Assembly: GCA_017398425.1 (NCBI GenBank)
Contig: JAFQFZ010000064.1
Span: 1 to 64,000 of the forward strand
From: Clostridia bacterium
GTDB taxonomy: Bacteria > Bacillota > Clostridia > Oscillospirales > Acutalibacteraceae
Length of the DNA: 64,000 nucleotides
Reading direction: 5' to 3'
This document shows, piece by piece, positions 46,601 to 54,592 of the stretch. Position 1 is the first letter of the stretch; each line of letters starts with the position of its first letter. Below the pieces are notes generated by a model that was given only the letters and a program-made list of their open reading frames with translations, was not told where the DNA came from and did not search any database. The position numbers and the translations under genes were made by a program.

Positions 46601-46888
46601 CCACTGGTCGTGGTTGTGGGGATTGTCAACGAAGTCGCCCGTATGAACCGTATACAAAATGTTCATGCGATTAGCGTTGTTGACCACCCACTCGTTTTGA
46701 ACGGTGAGGATCTCCGGATAGGCAAAGGAATACCATTGCGGATCCGTCGACCAAAGAATCGTGAAATTGTCCGCCTCGATCGGTGCGATGTCTGCCGCCG
46801 AAGCTGTGAGTGCCAGCGGCATCAAGCCGCACAGCATACAAAGTGACAGTGCCACCGCCAATAGGCGGCGCAGGATGGAATGTCTCAT
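43697..46888 (-). CDS. Secreted metallophosphoesterase with C-terminal dockerin
   Basis: Extracellular protein of 1063 residues. A signal peptide (LLAVALSLCMLCGLMPLALTA) is followed by a calcineurin-like phosphoesterase domain (about 35-330) with STDPQWY, HTGDFVDN, LAGNHDVD, AFHEYM and CGHNYN. A long beta-rich region (about 340-990) with possible carbohydrate-binding modules follows. The last 65 residues form a type I dockerin with calcium loops DVNGDG and DFDQSG. The start at 46888 was chosen from the signal peptide and GGGAGACGT. It is the third dockerin protein in the window. Confidence 0.88.
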   Translation of the reverse strand: MRHSILRRLLAVALSLCMLCGLMPLALTASAADIAPIEADNFTILWSTDPQWYSFAYPEILTVQNEWVVNNANRMNILYTVHTGDFVDNPHNHDQWAVANAAYKKWDDAGMAYGVLAGNHDVDTTSGTADHTEFSQYFGEARYKDNWWYGGGYDDNYGHYDLMNLGGVNFIFVYLGYGPHTDADYAWMNSVLKEHEDYIAVLAFHEYMAASGERTSRGNTIFENVVLKNPNVRMVLCGHNYNSTRKIDTIDDNGDGKPDRTVYQMMANYQNTTNGGNGFMRFMECDVAAGTITHRTYSPYTAAFGSDYEDGTILDGYGKRDEFTIPFDFSAPKAKEASDPESGTVVEVPQVAFAPTDTATNMMFDAAYFNKKQQDGAFGVGVYDRTFTMNAADVSSNPAAFNYVVTKYENGGGHKVEKVLRGAWLGANPSVPVPHDGVVIAIPEGQMDVGVLGVGHRVFTKHLNGLADLQMRPVSLWVPTLEEAYSVNGVNRAAGNGEWVIYDSLNTSTDTHTWDMVFTFANVNHNAYTLLSAQTELGKAKTFTVPDGGFVLAVNLFGQGAHVTSSLRDYFTVGMAAMLEGHVPGSAVNATTTSLLPTAASDWAAETGAVAQLQDGAHKLYKTEGNWPALNYTFATPITVDPSAMLLCYDYMIETNARGSIILTFKNSVPGSASSKESLAIQSAFAGANISSTSGDVKGDDVRRTGKVPLSALGIPDTAYNADGTLTITGLRVLVSGTDASNMNKMITFYGLGISDEVTDSDVVRHLPLVSGEVTVSEPSKAGDYVYNDGKLTVTSNSADGYAVTMTLHRDYDVTALKNLLVDVESSVPFDIRPVFTTASGDASYGLVSDFWPQFCEATVNDRIPSGNYQKALDVHSCFTYNGVLPTGGITTVKAVEVVLGGQGTLTLKALQASNGTAAASFTDGVYKAETTPNTFLESDVYEIDNVYVKHVAADTTVQELCANVRSSDAVTVWKGGAAVGDNALVATGMIVKAGDAIARTVVVRGDVNGDGKASTMDGRMIVMAVLKVQVLDEAQTLAADFDQSGVMNTTDVRELLIASITG

Positions 46889-46946
46889 ACGTCTCCCTCG
46901 TTTCCTGCAAAATATAAACTGCATATGATAGGAGTATACCATAAAA

Positions 46947-46985
46947 AAAGAAAAGCGTCAAACCCAAACCTCGGATTTGACGCTT
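46947..46985 (-). terminator. Terminator after rubrerythrin
   Basis: Minus-strand AAGCGTCAAA and TTTGACGCTT arms are followed by a long T run. It ends the ccdA-tlpA-rubredoxin-rubrerythrin group. Confidence 0.8.
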
Positions 46986-46995
46986 CAAAAGTCGC

Positions 46996-47532
46996 TTAAT
47001 AGTTTTCGGCGTGCACTTCAAAATAGCTCTGCGGATGGTTGCAGGTCGGGCAAACTTCAGGTGCTTTGGTACCGACGACCAAATGACCGCAGTTGCGGCA
47101 TTCCCACACCTTCACTTCGCTCTTCTCAAACACCTGCGCTGTTTCCACGTTCTTGAGCAACGCACGATAGCGCTCCTCGTGATGCTTCTCGACCTCTGCC
47201 ACCAAGCGGAATTTCGCCGCCAATTCCGGGAAACCTTCTTCTTCCGCCGTCTTGGCGAAGCCGGCGTACATATCGGTCCACTCGTAGTTCTCGCCTTCCG
47301 CCACCGACGCGAGGTTCTGCGCGGTGTCACCGAGGCCTTCGAGCTCCTTGAACCACAGCTTTGCGTGCTCCTTCTCGTTGTCCGCGGTCTTCAAAAACAG
47401 CGCCGCGATCTGCTCAAAGCCCTGCTTTTTCGCCACCGACGCGAAGTAGGTGTACTTGTTGCGCGCTTCGGACTCTCCCGAAAACGCCGCCATCAAATTT
47501 TTCTCGGTTTGGGTGCCTGCATACTTACTCAT
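46996..47532 (-). CDS. rbr: Rubrerythrin
   Basis: Non-haem diiron peroxidase of 178 residues protecting anaerobes from hydrogen peroxide. The ferritin-like four-helix domain (1-135) holds the iron ligands in [23 protein letters not shown] and [10 protein letters not shown]. The C-terminal rubredoxin-like domain has ECRNCGH and [13 protein letters not shown]. It starts at ATG after GGAGGCAATCACT. The gene just upstream encodes a rubredoxin, a likely electron donor. Confidence 0.96.
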   Translation of the reverse strand: MSKYAGTQTEKNLMAAFSGESEARNKYTYFASVAKKQGFEQIAALFLKTADNEKEHAKLWFKELEGLGDTAQNLASVAEGENYEWTDMYAGFAKTAEEEGFPELAAKFRLVAEVEKHHEERYRALLKNVETAQVFEKSEVKVWECRNCGHLVVGTKAPEVCPTCNHPQSYFEVHAENY

Positions 47533-47550
47533 AGTGATTGCCTCCTATTA

Positions 47551-47715
47551 TTATGTTTTTTGTATTGCAGAGAACAGATCCGTGCCGACGCCGCACAGCG
47601 GGCACACCCAGTCGCTCGGAAGATCCTCAAAACGCGTACCGGGTGCGATACCGCTCTCGGGATCGCCGACGGCGGGATCGTACTCATAGCCACACACATT
47701 GCAAACATACTTCAT
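47551..47715 (-). CDS. Rubredoxin
   Basis: A 54-residue iron protein. It begins [18 protein letters not shown] and contains [16 protein letters not shown], so both CxxCG iron-binding pairs are intact. The frame from ATG at 47715 to TAA at 47551 is complete, with AAGGAGGC before the start. It is 18 bases upstream of rubrerythrin and should carry electrons to it. Confidence 0.95.
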   Translation of the reverse strand: MKYVCNVCGYEYDPAVGDPESGIAPGTRFEDLPSDWVCPLCGVGTDLFSAIQKT

Positions 47716-47746
47716 AACACAGCGCCTCCTTGAAATATCGGTGCTG

Positions 47747-48286
47747 TTAGGATACCCCGAAGTAGCTTTGCATATACATCTCCAGTTGCGATGCCGCCAT
47801 CATACCGGGGCGGTCGTGCACCAAGCGCCCCTCGGCATCGATAAACAACGTCCGCGGAATGGAGCGCACCGCATAGGCACGCACCGCCTCGGCATCGTTG
47901 TCGTAAAAGGACGGGAAGGTATACCCCTTCGCTTCCAAAAAGGCTTCGCCGCGACGAGCGCCGTCGTCGGTGTTGATCATCAGGAACTGCACCTCATCGC
48001 CGTAGCGCCGATACATCTCCTCAAAGCCGTCCATCTCCTCTACGCAGTAGCCGCACCACGTCGCCCAGAAGTTGACGACCACCGGCTTACCGGCGAAAGA
48101 AGACAACGTCACGGCTCGTCCATCGGCATCGTAGACGGTGAAGTCGTAGGCGGTGAGCGCTTCGATTTTGTCCCCCGTATCGGCGGTGTCGTAGGGTTCT
48201 TTCAGGGTGTTGTACAACCACGCACCGCCGCCGATCAACAGCACAAACACCAGCACCGCCACCGCATATCCTATCTTTTTATTCAT
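47747..48286 (-). CDS. TlpA/ResA-like membrane-anchored thioredoxin
   Basis: Extracytoplasmic thiol-disulfide oxidoreductase of 179 residues with an N-terminal anchor (about 5-26) and a redoxin fold. The active site is [13 protein letters not shown]; the cis-proline loop is SIPRTLFID. It follows ccdA by 12 bases. Together they would pass reducing power across the membrane. Rubredoxin and rubrerythrin come next on the same strand. Confidence 0.92.
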   Translation of the reverse strand: MNKKIGYAVAVLVFVLLIGGGAWLYNTLKEPYDTADTGDKIEALTAYDFTVYDADGRAVTLSSFAGKPVVVNFWATWCGYCVEEMDGFEEMYRRYGDEVQFLMINTDDGARRGEAFLEAKGYTFPSFYDNDAEAVRAYAVRSIPRTLFIDAEGRLVHDRPGMMAASQLEMYMQSYFGVS

Positions 48287-48298
48287 CTGCGTCTCTCC

Positions 48299-48955
48299 TT
48301 AGGAAAACAGCGTCATCACGCGGTGGAGCAAACCGGTCATCATCAGGACGCCGACCGCGATCAAAAACCAACCGCACACCGTGTTGATCACGCGGTAATG
48401 CATTTTAATGAATCGAAAGACCGATTGCAGGCGGTCAAGCAACACCGCCGAGATCACAAAAGGAACACCGAGTCCGAGCGAATAGGTGAACAAGAGCAAT
48501 GCTCCCTCCCACGCCGTTCCCGACGAGGACGCGAGCGCCAATGCCGACCCGAGAAACGCACCGACACACGGCGTCAAACTGACGGAATAGATCATGCCGA
48601 ACAGCATCGCAGACATCACGCCCGTGACCTGACGTGCCGTGCCGCCGTTTTCCTTGAAGAACGGCAGGCGGATCCATCCGAGATAATGCACGCCGAACAG
48701 CACGACAAGCGCACCGGTGACGAGATTGACAACGACGGCGTATTCCTGCAAAAACCGCCCCACCGTCCCCGAAAAGAGACCGAGGAGCAAAAACACCGCC
48801 GTGAAGCCCAACACAAAGAACAACGCGCGCACGAACGTCCGTTGTCGTTTGTCCGCACCGCCCGCAAAATACGTCACGTACACCGGCAGAAGCGGCAGCA
48901 TACACGGGGACACAAACGAGATCAAGCCCTCCAAAAAGGTGATCACATACGCCAT
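48299..48955 (-). CDS. ccdA: CcdA-type thiol-disulfide transport protein
   Basis: Membrane protein of 218 residues with six helices, moving electrons from cytosolic thioredoxin to outside partners. The redox-active cysteines are in ISFVSPCMLPLLPVY and VSLTPCVGAFLGSA. ATG at 48955 is preceded by AGGCGGTGAG; an upstream in-frame GTG is part of that. It is first in a probable operon with the TlpA-like gene. Confidence 0.92.
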   Translation of the reverse strand: MAYVITFLEGLISFVSPCMLPLLPVYVTYFAGGADKRQRTFVRALFFVLGFTAVFLLLGLFSGTVGRFLQEYAVVVNLVTGALVVLFGVHYLGWIRLPFFKENGGTARQVTGVMSAMLFGMIYSVSLTPCVGAFLGSALALASSSGTAWEGALLLFTYSLGLGVPFVISAVLLDRLQSVFRFIKMHYRVINTVCGWFLIAVGVLMMTGLLHRVMTLFS

Positions 48956-49088
48956 AGGTTCTCTCACCGCCTTTGTCCACAGTATACCACATTGGTTTGT
49001 AAATTACCACAATTTTTTTAAAAAACACGGTATAAGCGATCGCCGTCCGCCCCATACTTCGAGCATCTCACAAAAAGGAGCGGTTTTC

Positions 49089-49535
49089 ATGGACATGACC
49101 GTCAAGGATTACAACACCCTATCGCGCAAGCTCGCGCCGCGCTCGCACGTTGCCGTCGACTGCGCCAAAGCGTTTGCCGTCGGCGGCAGTATCTGCGCAC
49201 TCGGTCAGTTACTGCTGTTCGGCGGCGAGGCGCTCGGACTCGGCGAAAAGGAGTCCGCCCTCGTTTGCACCCTCACGCTCATTTTGCTAAGCGCCTTGTT
49301 GACAGGATTCGGGCTGTATGACAAGATCGCCAAGCACGCCGGTGCCGGCACGCTCGTACCCATCACGGGGTTTGCCAACGCCATCACCGCCCCTGCCATC
49401 GAATTCAAGACCGAAGGGTACGTGCTCGGACTCGGTGCCAAGATGTTCACCATCGCAGGACCTGTCATTGTCTACGGCGTGGCAGCAAGCATGATTTACG
49501 GGATGATCTACTGGGTTCTTACCACGATGTTGTGA
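49089..49535 (+). CDS. spoVAC: Stage V sporulation protein AC
   Basis: Inner spore membrane protein of 148 residues that helps import and release dipicolinic acid. Hallmarks: GAGTLVPITGFANAITAPAIEFKTEG and LGLGAKMFTIAGPVIVYG; about four membrane helices. The ATG follows AAAAGGAGCGG. In most clostridia spoVAC is followed by spoVAD and spoVAE; neither is here. Its 3' end overlaps the convergent gene at 49519 by 17 bases. Confidence 0.9.
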   Translation: MDMTVKDYNTLSRKLAPRSHVAVDCAKAFAVGGSICALGQLLLFGGEALGLGEKESALVCTLTLILLSALLTGFGLYDKIAKHAGAGTLVPITGFANAITAPAIEFKTEGYVLGLGAKMFTIAGPVIVYGVAASMIYGMIYWVLTTML

Positions 49536-49917
49536 TCGCACACACCGCCGAAAGCGGCAAGCGCCGCCCATCGCAAAAAAGGAGCTCCCCGTTCGTCTCA
49601 TCGACCGCGCGCACTCGTCCCGTCACCGTCACGTAGCGACCGCCGTCCTTGGTGGGATCGTCCTCAAAGCACAACAGCGTCACCGTCGGGCGTTCGGGAA
49701 GGCGCTCCTCGAGCGCGTGCAAGGATGCATTCAGCGCGTCTTCCTCCTCCGGCGAGAGCGGTACGCGACGCGCGGTCAGCCGCGCCTCCTCGTCCAAAGC
49801 TTCCTCCAGTCCCGTCAACGCCGCAAACGGTGCAAACTGTGCCGCGCGATGGGCGCGCGACATGGGCGACGGCGCTTCGGGGCGCGCGCGGTCGAGCAAT
49901 TCTTCATAAGGGTTCAT
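49519..49917 (-). CDS. YolD-like protein partner of Y-family polymerase
   Basis: A 132-residue protein that begins with one base after the polymerase stop, a spacing that implies co-translation. It has the start MNPYEELLDRARP and the motif SRAHRAAQFAPFAALTGLEEAL, seen in small proteins downstream of UmuC/DinB polymerases in Firmicutes (YolD-like). The C-terminal half is beta-rich (VTLLCFEDD). The role is presumed to be support of translesion synthesis. Confidence 0.7.
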   Translation of the reverse strand: MNPYEELLDRARPEAPSPMSRAHRAAQFAPFAALTGLEEALDEEARLTARRVPLSPEEEDALNASLHALEERLPERPTVTLLCFEDDPTKDGGRYVTVTGRVRAVDETNGELLFCDGRRLPLSAVCAITTSW

Positions 49918-49918
49918 C

Positions 49919-51400
49919 TCACGCTTTGTGACCTCCGATCTGTTGATTGCGTTCACGGGCCGTAGCGCCCTCCTCCAGATCCATACCGCGCAGGATGGCG
50001 TTTCGCCCGTATTTGTGCATGACGCTCAGCATGGCGCGTTGCCGCCGTCGTTCGCGACCGAGCATCTCCTCTTCTCGCGTGACGGCATCAAGCGGCGTGA
50101 AGAGCGACAACTGATACGCCGCCTCTTTTGCTTCCTCTTCGTCGGTGAGATGGTTGGCATTCAGAGTGATGCGCCGCACCGTCAGCGTCGGATCAACGAT
50201 GCGCTCAAACAGCGCTGTGAGCGCCTCCATGATGCGCCGCGAGGAAGACAAAAAGCGCGGCAGATTCACCGTACCGTGGGCGTGCCTCGGGATCGCGCGT
50301 CCATAGGGATCGCACACCGCCTCGCCGCGGTAGTACACGGCGCGTGTGGGGTCGGTCAGGTTCTCGCGGTCGTATCCCACCGTCAGGGCGAGCTGATCGG
50401 TGACCAGACGGCGATCCACCAGATCCAGCGCCAAACGATCCGCCATCTCGCGCACGATCAGACGTGCCTTTTCAAACGGATAAGGGGCGGTCAACACCTG
50501 CCCGACGGACGTACTGCGGTCGTTCGGGCGGTACGCCTTGATATCCGCCATCGTGCAGGGTTCCCACCCCCACGCGTGATCGATGAGCAATTCCGCATTC
50601 ACCCCGAACAGCCGATACAGCATCGGTGCGTTGTACAACGAACAACGCGCCACATCCCCCATCGTGAACAACCGACGCTCGGCAAGTTTCGCGGCGTAGC
50701 CGCGCCCCACGCGCCAAAAATCCGTCAGCGGTCGGTGCGACCACAGCAACGCGCGATACCGCGCTTCGTCCAGCTCCGCCACGCGCACGCCGTGCGCATC
50801 AGGCGGACTTTTTTTCGCCAACAGATCCATCGCCACCTTGCACAGATACAGATTCGTACCCACGCCGGCGGTCGCGGTGATGCCCGTCTCGGCGAACACC
50901 GCCTGCACCATCCGCGACGCAAACGTGCGCGCATCACACGCGGCGGCCTGCAGGTACGGTGTTGCGTCGATGAACACCTCGTCCACCGAATAGGCGTGGA
51001 TGTCCTCGGGAGCGACAAAGGTGAGATACACCCGATAGATGCGCGCGCTGTACGCCATGTAGCGCGCCATACGCGGCGGTGCGATGATGCAGTCCGCTTC
51101 GAGCGTCTTGTCCCTTTCAAGCGCCGCCGCATCCGTCGAGGACGCACCGAGCACACCGCCCGCTTGCAACCGCCGCGCGGCATTGACGCGGCGAAGCACC
51201 TCCTTCGCTTCAAACAGACGCGCCCGCGACGGGATGCCGTACGCCTTCAAACTCGGCGACACCGCCAGGCAAATCGTCTTGTCGGTGCGGGATTCGTCCG
51301 CCACCAGCAGATTGGTCGTCAACGGGTCAAGACCGCGTTCCACGCACTCCACCGACGCATAAAACGATTTCAAATCAATGGCAATATACCGCTTATCCAC
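49919..51400 (-). CDS. Y-family DNA polymerase (UmuC/ImpB-like)
   Basis: Translesion polymerase of 493 residues. Catalytic carboxylates are visible in YIAIDLKSFYASVECVERG and AYSVDEVFIDATPYL. The fingers/palm and a little-finger domain (NDRSTSVGQVL, LALTVGYDREN) follow. The start is GTG at 51400: GGAGG precedes it by 8 bases and the conserved N-terminus begins there, while the frame stays open upstream. It is the first gene of a two-gene unit. LexA-like boxes upstream suggest SOS control. Confidence 0.92.
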   Translation of the reverse strand: MDKRYIAIDLKSFYASVECVERGLDPLTTNLLVADESRTDKTICLAVSPSLKAYGIPSRARLFEAKEVLRRVNAARRLQAGGVLGASSTDAAALERDKTLEADCIIAPPRMARYMAYSARIYRVYLTFVAPEDIHAYSVDEVFIDATPYLQAAACDARTFASRMVQAVFAETGITATAGVGTNLYLCKVAMDLLAKKSPPDAHGVRVAELDEARYRALLWSHRPLTDFWRVGRGYAAKLAERRLFTMGDVARCSLYNAPMLYRLFGVNAELLIDHAWGWEPCTMADIKAYRPNDRSTSVGQVLTAPYPFEKARLIVREMADRLALDLVDRRLVTDQLALTVGYDRENLTDPTRAVYYRGEAVCDPYGRAIPRHAHGTVNLPRFLSSSRRIMEALTALFERIVDPTLTVRRITLNANHLTDEEEAKEAAYQLSLFTPLDAVTREEEMLGRERRRQRAMLSVMHKYGRNAILRGMDLEEGATARERNQQIGGHKA

Positions 51401-51427
51401 CGCTGTTTCCTCCGTTTCTCTGCAAAG

Positions 51428-51478
51428 AGCATAGCACACCTTCGAGAAAAACGCAAGAGAAAAACAAACATTTGTTCT
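51428..51478 (-). promoter_or_regulatory. Polymerase promoter with LexA-like box
   Basis: On the minus strand TTGCGT (51456-51451), 17-base spacer, TATGCT (51433-51428). A box AGAACAAATGTTTG (51478-51465) lies 8 bases upstream of the -35; it matches the Gram-positive LexA consensus CGAACRNRYGTTYC except at its first and last base. Confidence 0.5.
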
Positions 51479-51517
51479 TTTCTTTTTCTTGGTATTATTT
51501 GTCACAAGCGCAAAAAT

Positions 51518-51531
51518 CGAACATACGGTCT
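51518..51531 (+). promoter_or_regulatory. Second LexA-like box
   Basis: CGAACATACGGTCT matches 12 of 14 positions of CGAACRNRYGTTYC. It lies between the divergent polymerase and DUF6512 genes, 79 bases before the latter. Confidence 0.35.
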
Positions 51532-51596
51532 TTTCAAAGTGTGCATATCCTACCGCCTTTTCGCATATACTGCACCGAGAAAGGCAGGGATAGGCA

Positions 51597-52127
51597 ATGT
51601 ACACCTCGACGGCGTTTTGGCAACTCGGCGGGATGGTGTTCACCTCGGTGGCGGGAACCATCCTTCACTTTGTGTTCGATTGGACAGGCGGCAATGCCGC
51701 CGTCGGGGTGTTCACCGCCGTCAACGAATCCATCTGGGAACACACCAAGCTGTTGTTCGTCCCGATGACGCTGTGGACGCTGATCGAAGCGCCCGCATTG
51801 CGCCGCCGTCACGATGCGTTTTGGTGCGCGAAGCTACGCGGCACGTTGCTCGGCATTCTCCTGATCCCGACGATGTATTATGTGTACAGCGGCATCCTCG
51901 GCGTGTCGTCGGACTATGTGAACATCACCATCTTCTTTGTTGCGGCGGCAATCGCCTACTGCACGGAAACACGGTGGTTGTCCGCGCCGCGCCGCACACC
52001 GTGCCGCGCATCGCTCGTGTGGGCGGTGTGGGGTGCTGTCTTTCTGCTCTATGCGGTGTGGACCTTCCTGCCGCCGCCTATCCCGCTCTTTCGCGATCCC
52101 GTGAGCGGTGCGTATGGATTGGTGTAA
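51597..52127 (+). CDS. DUF6512-like integral membrane protein
   Basis: A 176-residue protein with four to five membrane helices. It shares the pattern LHFVFDWTGGN, FTAVNESIWEHTKLLF and LLIPTMYYVYSGILG with DUF6512 family proteins of unknown function. The conserved Asn-Glu-Ser and Glu-His residues in NESIWEH are notable in a membrane protein and could bind a metal. ATG at 51597 follows GGCAGGGATAGGCA, a weak RBS. It is divergent from the polymerase. Confidence 0.7.
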   Translation: MYTSTAFWQLGGMVFTSVAGTILHFVFDWTGGNAAVGVFTAVNESIWEHTKLLFVPMTLWTLIEAPALRRRHDAFWCAKLRGTLLGILLIPTMYYVYSGILGVSSDYVNITIFFVAAAIAYCTETRWLSAPRRTPCRASLVWAVWGAVFLLYAVWTFLPPPIPLFRDPVSGAYGLV

Positions 52128-52129
52128 AA

Positions 52130-52170
52130 AAAGACCGTCATCCTGTCGGATGACGGTCTTTTTTATATAG
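52130..52170. terminator. Bidirectional terminator
   Basis: AAAAGACCGTCATCC and GGATGACGGTCTTTT form a 15-bp stem between the converging genes ending at 52127 and 52172. Confidence 0.92.
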
Positions 52171-52171
52171 C

Positions 52172-52903
52172 TTATTTGCGCACCCAACGACTGCGATAAG
52201 ACGCGGTGCCGCGCGGCAGCCACGCCGTTTTGGGCGCTTCGATCGGTTGTTTGACGACCGCTTTTTTGACGGTCGGCTTCTTCGCCGCCGGCTTCTTTGC
52301 GGCGGTTTTTTTCGCGGCGGGTTTCTTTGCGGCGGGCTTCTTCGCGGTCGCTTTCTTCGCCGCCACCGTCGTCAGCGAGACCCACTCCTTGACAGCATTC
52401 AGGAACGCTTTCTTGTCGCGCTTGGCGTTGATGTAGATCTGCACCTGATAGAGCGTGTCGGCATGGAAAAACAACACCAGATAGCCGCACCACGGCTCTT
52501 CGCCCTTGTCGCTCTCATCGATCTGCGCATACACCGCATCCAGACCGTTTGCGAGCGTCTGATACTTCACCGCATAGCGGCGCTCCACGCTTTCGAGACG
52601 ACGCTCCAAAATGCCGCAAAACGCCGCTTTGCGTTCCTTGGCGTTGCCGTTCCACAGCGCCGCCAACGATGCCGCTTGTTGCACCGCCACCGTCTTGCAG
52701 TTGATGGACAGCGGCGCGTCCTTATACTGCGCGACACCGCCTTTAAAGCCTTTGGAATACGCCAACAGCGCAAACTCTCCCTCCGTTTTCGGAACGACCA
52801 TACCGTCGGGAATCGCCACCGAGAGCGCTCCCATGCGCGCACGCCGTTTCGTCTCATACGTCGGAAGCACAAACGCCGCCGCATTGTCCATTGCTTTTGC
52901 CAT
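52172..52903 (-). CDS. Hypothetical protein with histone-like Lys/Ala/Pro tail
   Basis: I do not recognise the N-terminal domain (residues 1-175), which has DUF1801/YdhG-like flavour but no clear motif. From about residue 180 come tandem AAKKPAAKK-type units (roughly seven), a tail like that of histone H1 or bacterial HU extensions, followed by a conventional C-terminus RGTASYRSRWVRK. The tail implies binding to DNA or RNA. The ATG at 52903 follows AGAGGAG. It is monocistronic. Confidence 0.65.
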   Translation of the reverse strand: MAKAMDNAAAFVLPTYETKRRARMGALSVAIPDGMVVPKTEGEFALLAYSKGFKGGVAQYKDAPLSINCKTVAVQQAASLAALWNGNAKERKAAFCGILERRLESVERRYAVKYQTLANGLDAVYAQIDESDKGEEPWCGYLVLFFHADTLYQVQIYINAKRDKKAFLNAVKEWVSLTTVAAKKATAKKPAAKKPAAKKTAAKKPAAKKPTVKKAVVKQPIEAPKTAWLPRGTASYRSRWVRK

Positions 52904-53172
52904 ACTGCATTCTCCTCTTTTCCGAAACCTATATGCCCCATTATAACCGCTTTGTAACCGTTTTGCAACCTTTTCGACGCGGACTTTGGAATTTTTTTAC
53001 ACACCGCCCTCGCGCACGGTGCGCACAGTCTCCTTTGGTATGTGGTTCTACCGCCTTTTCCCATTCCTGAAGCGCCTTTCGGCGTGAGGTGGGATTGCGG
53101 GGTGCTTCTTTTCTGTTTATTACAGCCACGGAACATAACACAAACCGACAGCTTTTCTCTCGCGATGCGTTA

Positions 53173-53201
53173 TTTACATTGGCAGTTTCCTGCGATACAA
53201 T
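53173..53201 (+). promoter_or_regulatory. Promoter for the XRE regulator
   Basis: TTTACA (53173-53178), 17-base spacer, TACAAT (53196-53201). The gap from 52904 to 53172 holds no gene; it has two CCGTTTTGCAACC-like near repeats at about 52950-52975. Confidence 0.65.
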
Positions 53202-53248
53202 ATAGATGTCGACAAAATAACGGTTTTGCAAAACAACAGGAGGCTGTT

Positions 53249-54412
53249 ATGAAACTGACCATTGGCGAGAATATTCGCCGCTTTCGAAAGAAACACGACC
53301 TGACACAAGAAGCGTTTGCCGAACGCTTGGGCGTTACTTATCAATCGGTCAGCCGTTGGGAGAACGGCACGACCTATCCCGATCTGGAACTTCTGCCCGC
53401 TATTTCCGAGACGCTTTCGGTGACGGTGGATGAGTTGATCGGCATGCCGCAGATCGAAAAAGAAAAACGCGCACTGGAAACCGTTGACGAACTTCGCCGC
53501 GAATGTATGAAGCAAGAGTACGACGCCGAACGCATTGTCGAGCTTTTGCGCGATATCCGCCGCAATTACCTTGACAGTGAATGGGCGTGGCGACCGTGGA
53601 CGGACGGCAATGATCGTGCATTCCGCGATCCTGCCATTCTACCCGAAGTGCGCTTATTTGCCAATGCGTATCTCGAGCGAAAACCGATGGCCGCCGAAAC
53701 AATTCAGACTATGTCGAGTGTTGAAGATGAGGAGCACATTGCGGAGTTCTTAGAAAAGCACACGACATCGTTCGATTGTTCCGCTCGCGAATTGCTGTTT
53801 ATGCGGTATTGGCGACGCGGTGATGCCGAAAGGCTTGAAAAAGAGAGACGCTATCGAATGTTCCAAGCGTTCGACAAGCTCTTTGATGAACGGAGTGTGT
53901 TACCGCTGAATCCCACTCCCGAAGCCCAAACGGCGGCGATCGAATTTACGCGAGGATTGCTCAATCTGATTCGAAATGACACCGAGGATGATCGCGCAGA
54001 TATTTGGGTGCAACGCCGTCTGAGACTGGGGCTGGACACCGCTTCACGGATGGTGGCTACAAGTCGATTGGAAGACGCGATGCAACATGTCACATCCGTT
54101 GTCAATCTGCTTGAGGATGTGATGTCAATTAAAGAAGAAGTTCTGTTGCCGACCTCGTGTCACTTCCTCGACGGGATGGAATGGTACGGCGAGGAATACT
54201 GGACCACCTTTAACAATCATCCCGATGCTCCGAAAGAACGCTGTATCTATCTGCACACACAATTGAATGATCTGAATGTGTGCTATATGATATTTCCGAG
54301 TCATTATTACCGCACCTTGCAAAGCGACGATTTCGCCCCGCTCCGCTCGCACCCCGAGTTTGAAGTGCTGTGTGATCGCGTGAAAGCGTTGGTTGTGATA
54401 AAAAAAGAATAA
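53249..54412 (+). CDS. XRE-family transcriptional regulator
   Basis: A 387-residue protein whose N-terminal 65 residues form a Cro/C1-type helix-turn-helix (IGENIRRFRKKHDLTQEAF, then YQSVSRWENG). The remaining 320 residues are helical and may be a tetratricopeptide-like sensor; no motif is certain. ATG at 53249 follows AACAGGAGGC. It has its own promoter and terminator. Confidence 0.85.
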   Translation: MKLTIGENIRRFRKKHDLTQEAFAERLGVTYQSVSRWENGTTYPDLELLPAISETLSVTVDELIGMPQIEKEKRALETVDELRRECMKQEYDAERIVELLRDIRRNYLDSEWAWRPWTDGNDRAFRDPAILPEVRLFANAYLERKPMAAETIQTMSSVEDEEHIAEFLEKHTTSFDCSARELLFMRYWRRGDAERLEKERRYRMFQAFDKLFDERSVLPLNPTPEAQTAAIEFTRGLLNLIRNDTEDDRADIWVQRRLRLGLDTASRMVATSRLEDAMQHVTSVVNLLEDVMSIKEEVLLPTSCHFLDGMEWYGEEYWTTFNNHPDAPKERCIYLHTQLNDLNVCYMIFPSHYYRTLQSDDFAPLRSHPEFEVLCDRVKALVVIKKE

Positions 54413-54418
54413 ATAATC

Positions 54419-54450
54419 AAAGAGGGCAACTATACAGTTGCCCTCTTTGA
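54419..54450. terminator. Terminator after the XRE regulator
   Basis: AAGAGGGCAACT and AGTTGCCCTCTT form a 12-bp stem with a T/A tract on either side. Confidence 0.88.
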
Positions 54451-54503
54451 TTATAATATGATGAACTCTTTATGGAACAGTTTCATAAACTCGCAAAAAC
54501 GCT

Positions 54504-54592
54504 TCAACACTCCACCGCTACTTTAATCACGCCATCGCGTTTGTTTTCGAACAAGTCATACGCTTCGTCAATCTTGACTAGCGGATAGGTAT
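54504..54592 (-). pseudogene. Remnant C-terminus of a zinc alcohol dehydrogenase
   Basis: Reading the minus strand gives TYPLVKIDEAYDLFENKRD, then GVIKVAVEC and a stop (54506-54504). This is the standard C-terminal end of zinc-dependent medium-chain alcohol dehydrogenases. No upstream part exists; the DUF4186 gene runs into it in another frame. It marks an old deletion or recombination junction. Confidence 0.75.
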
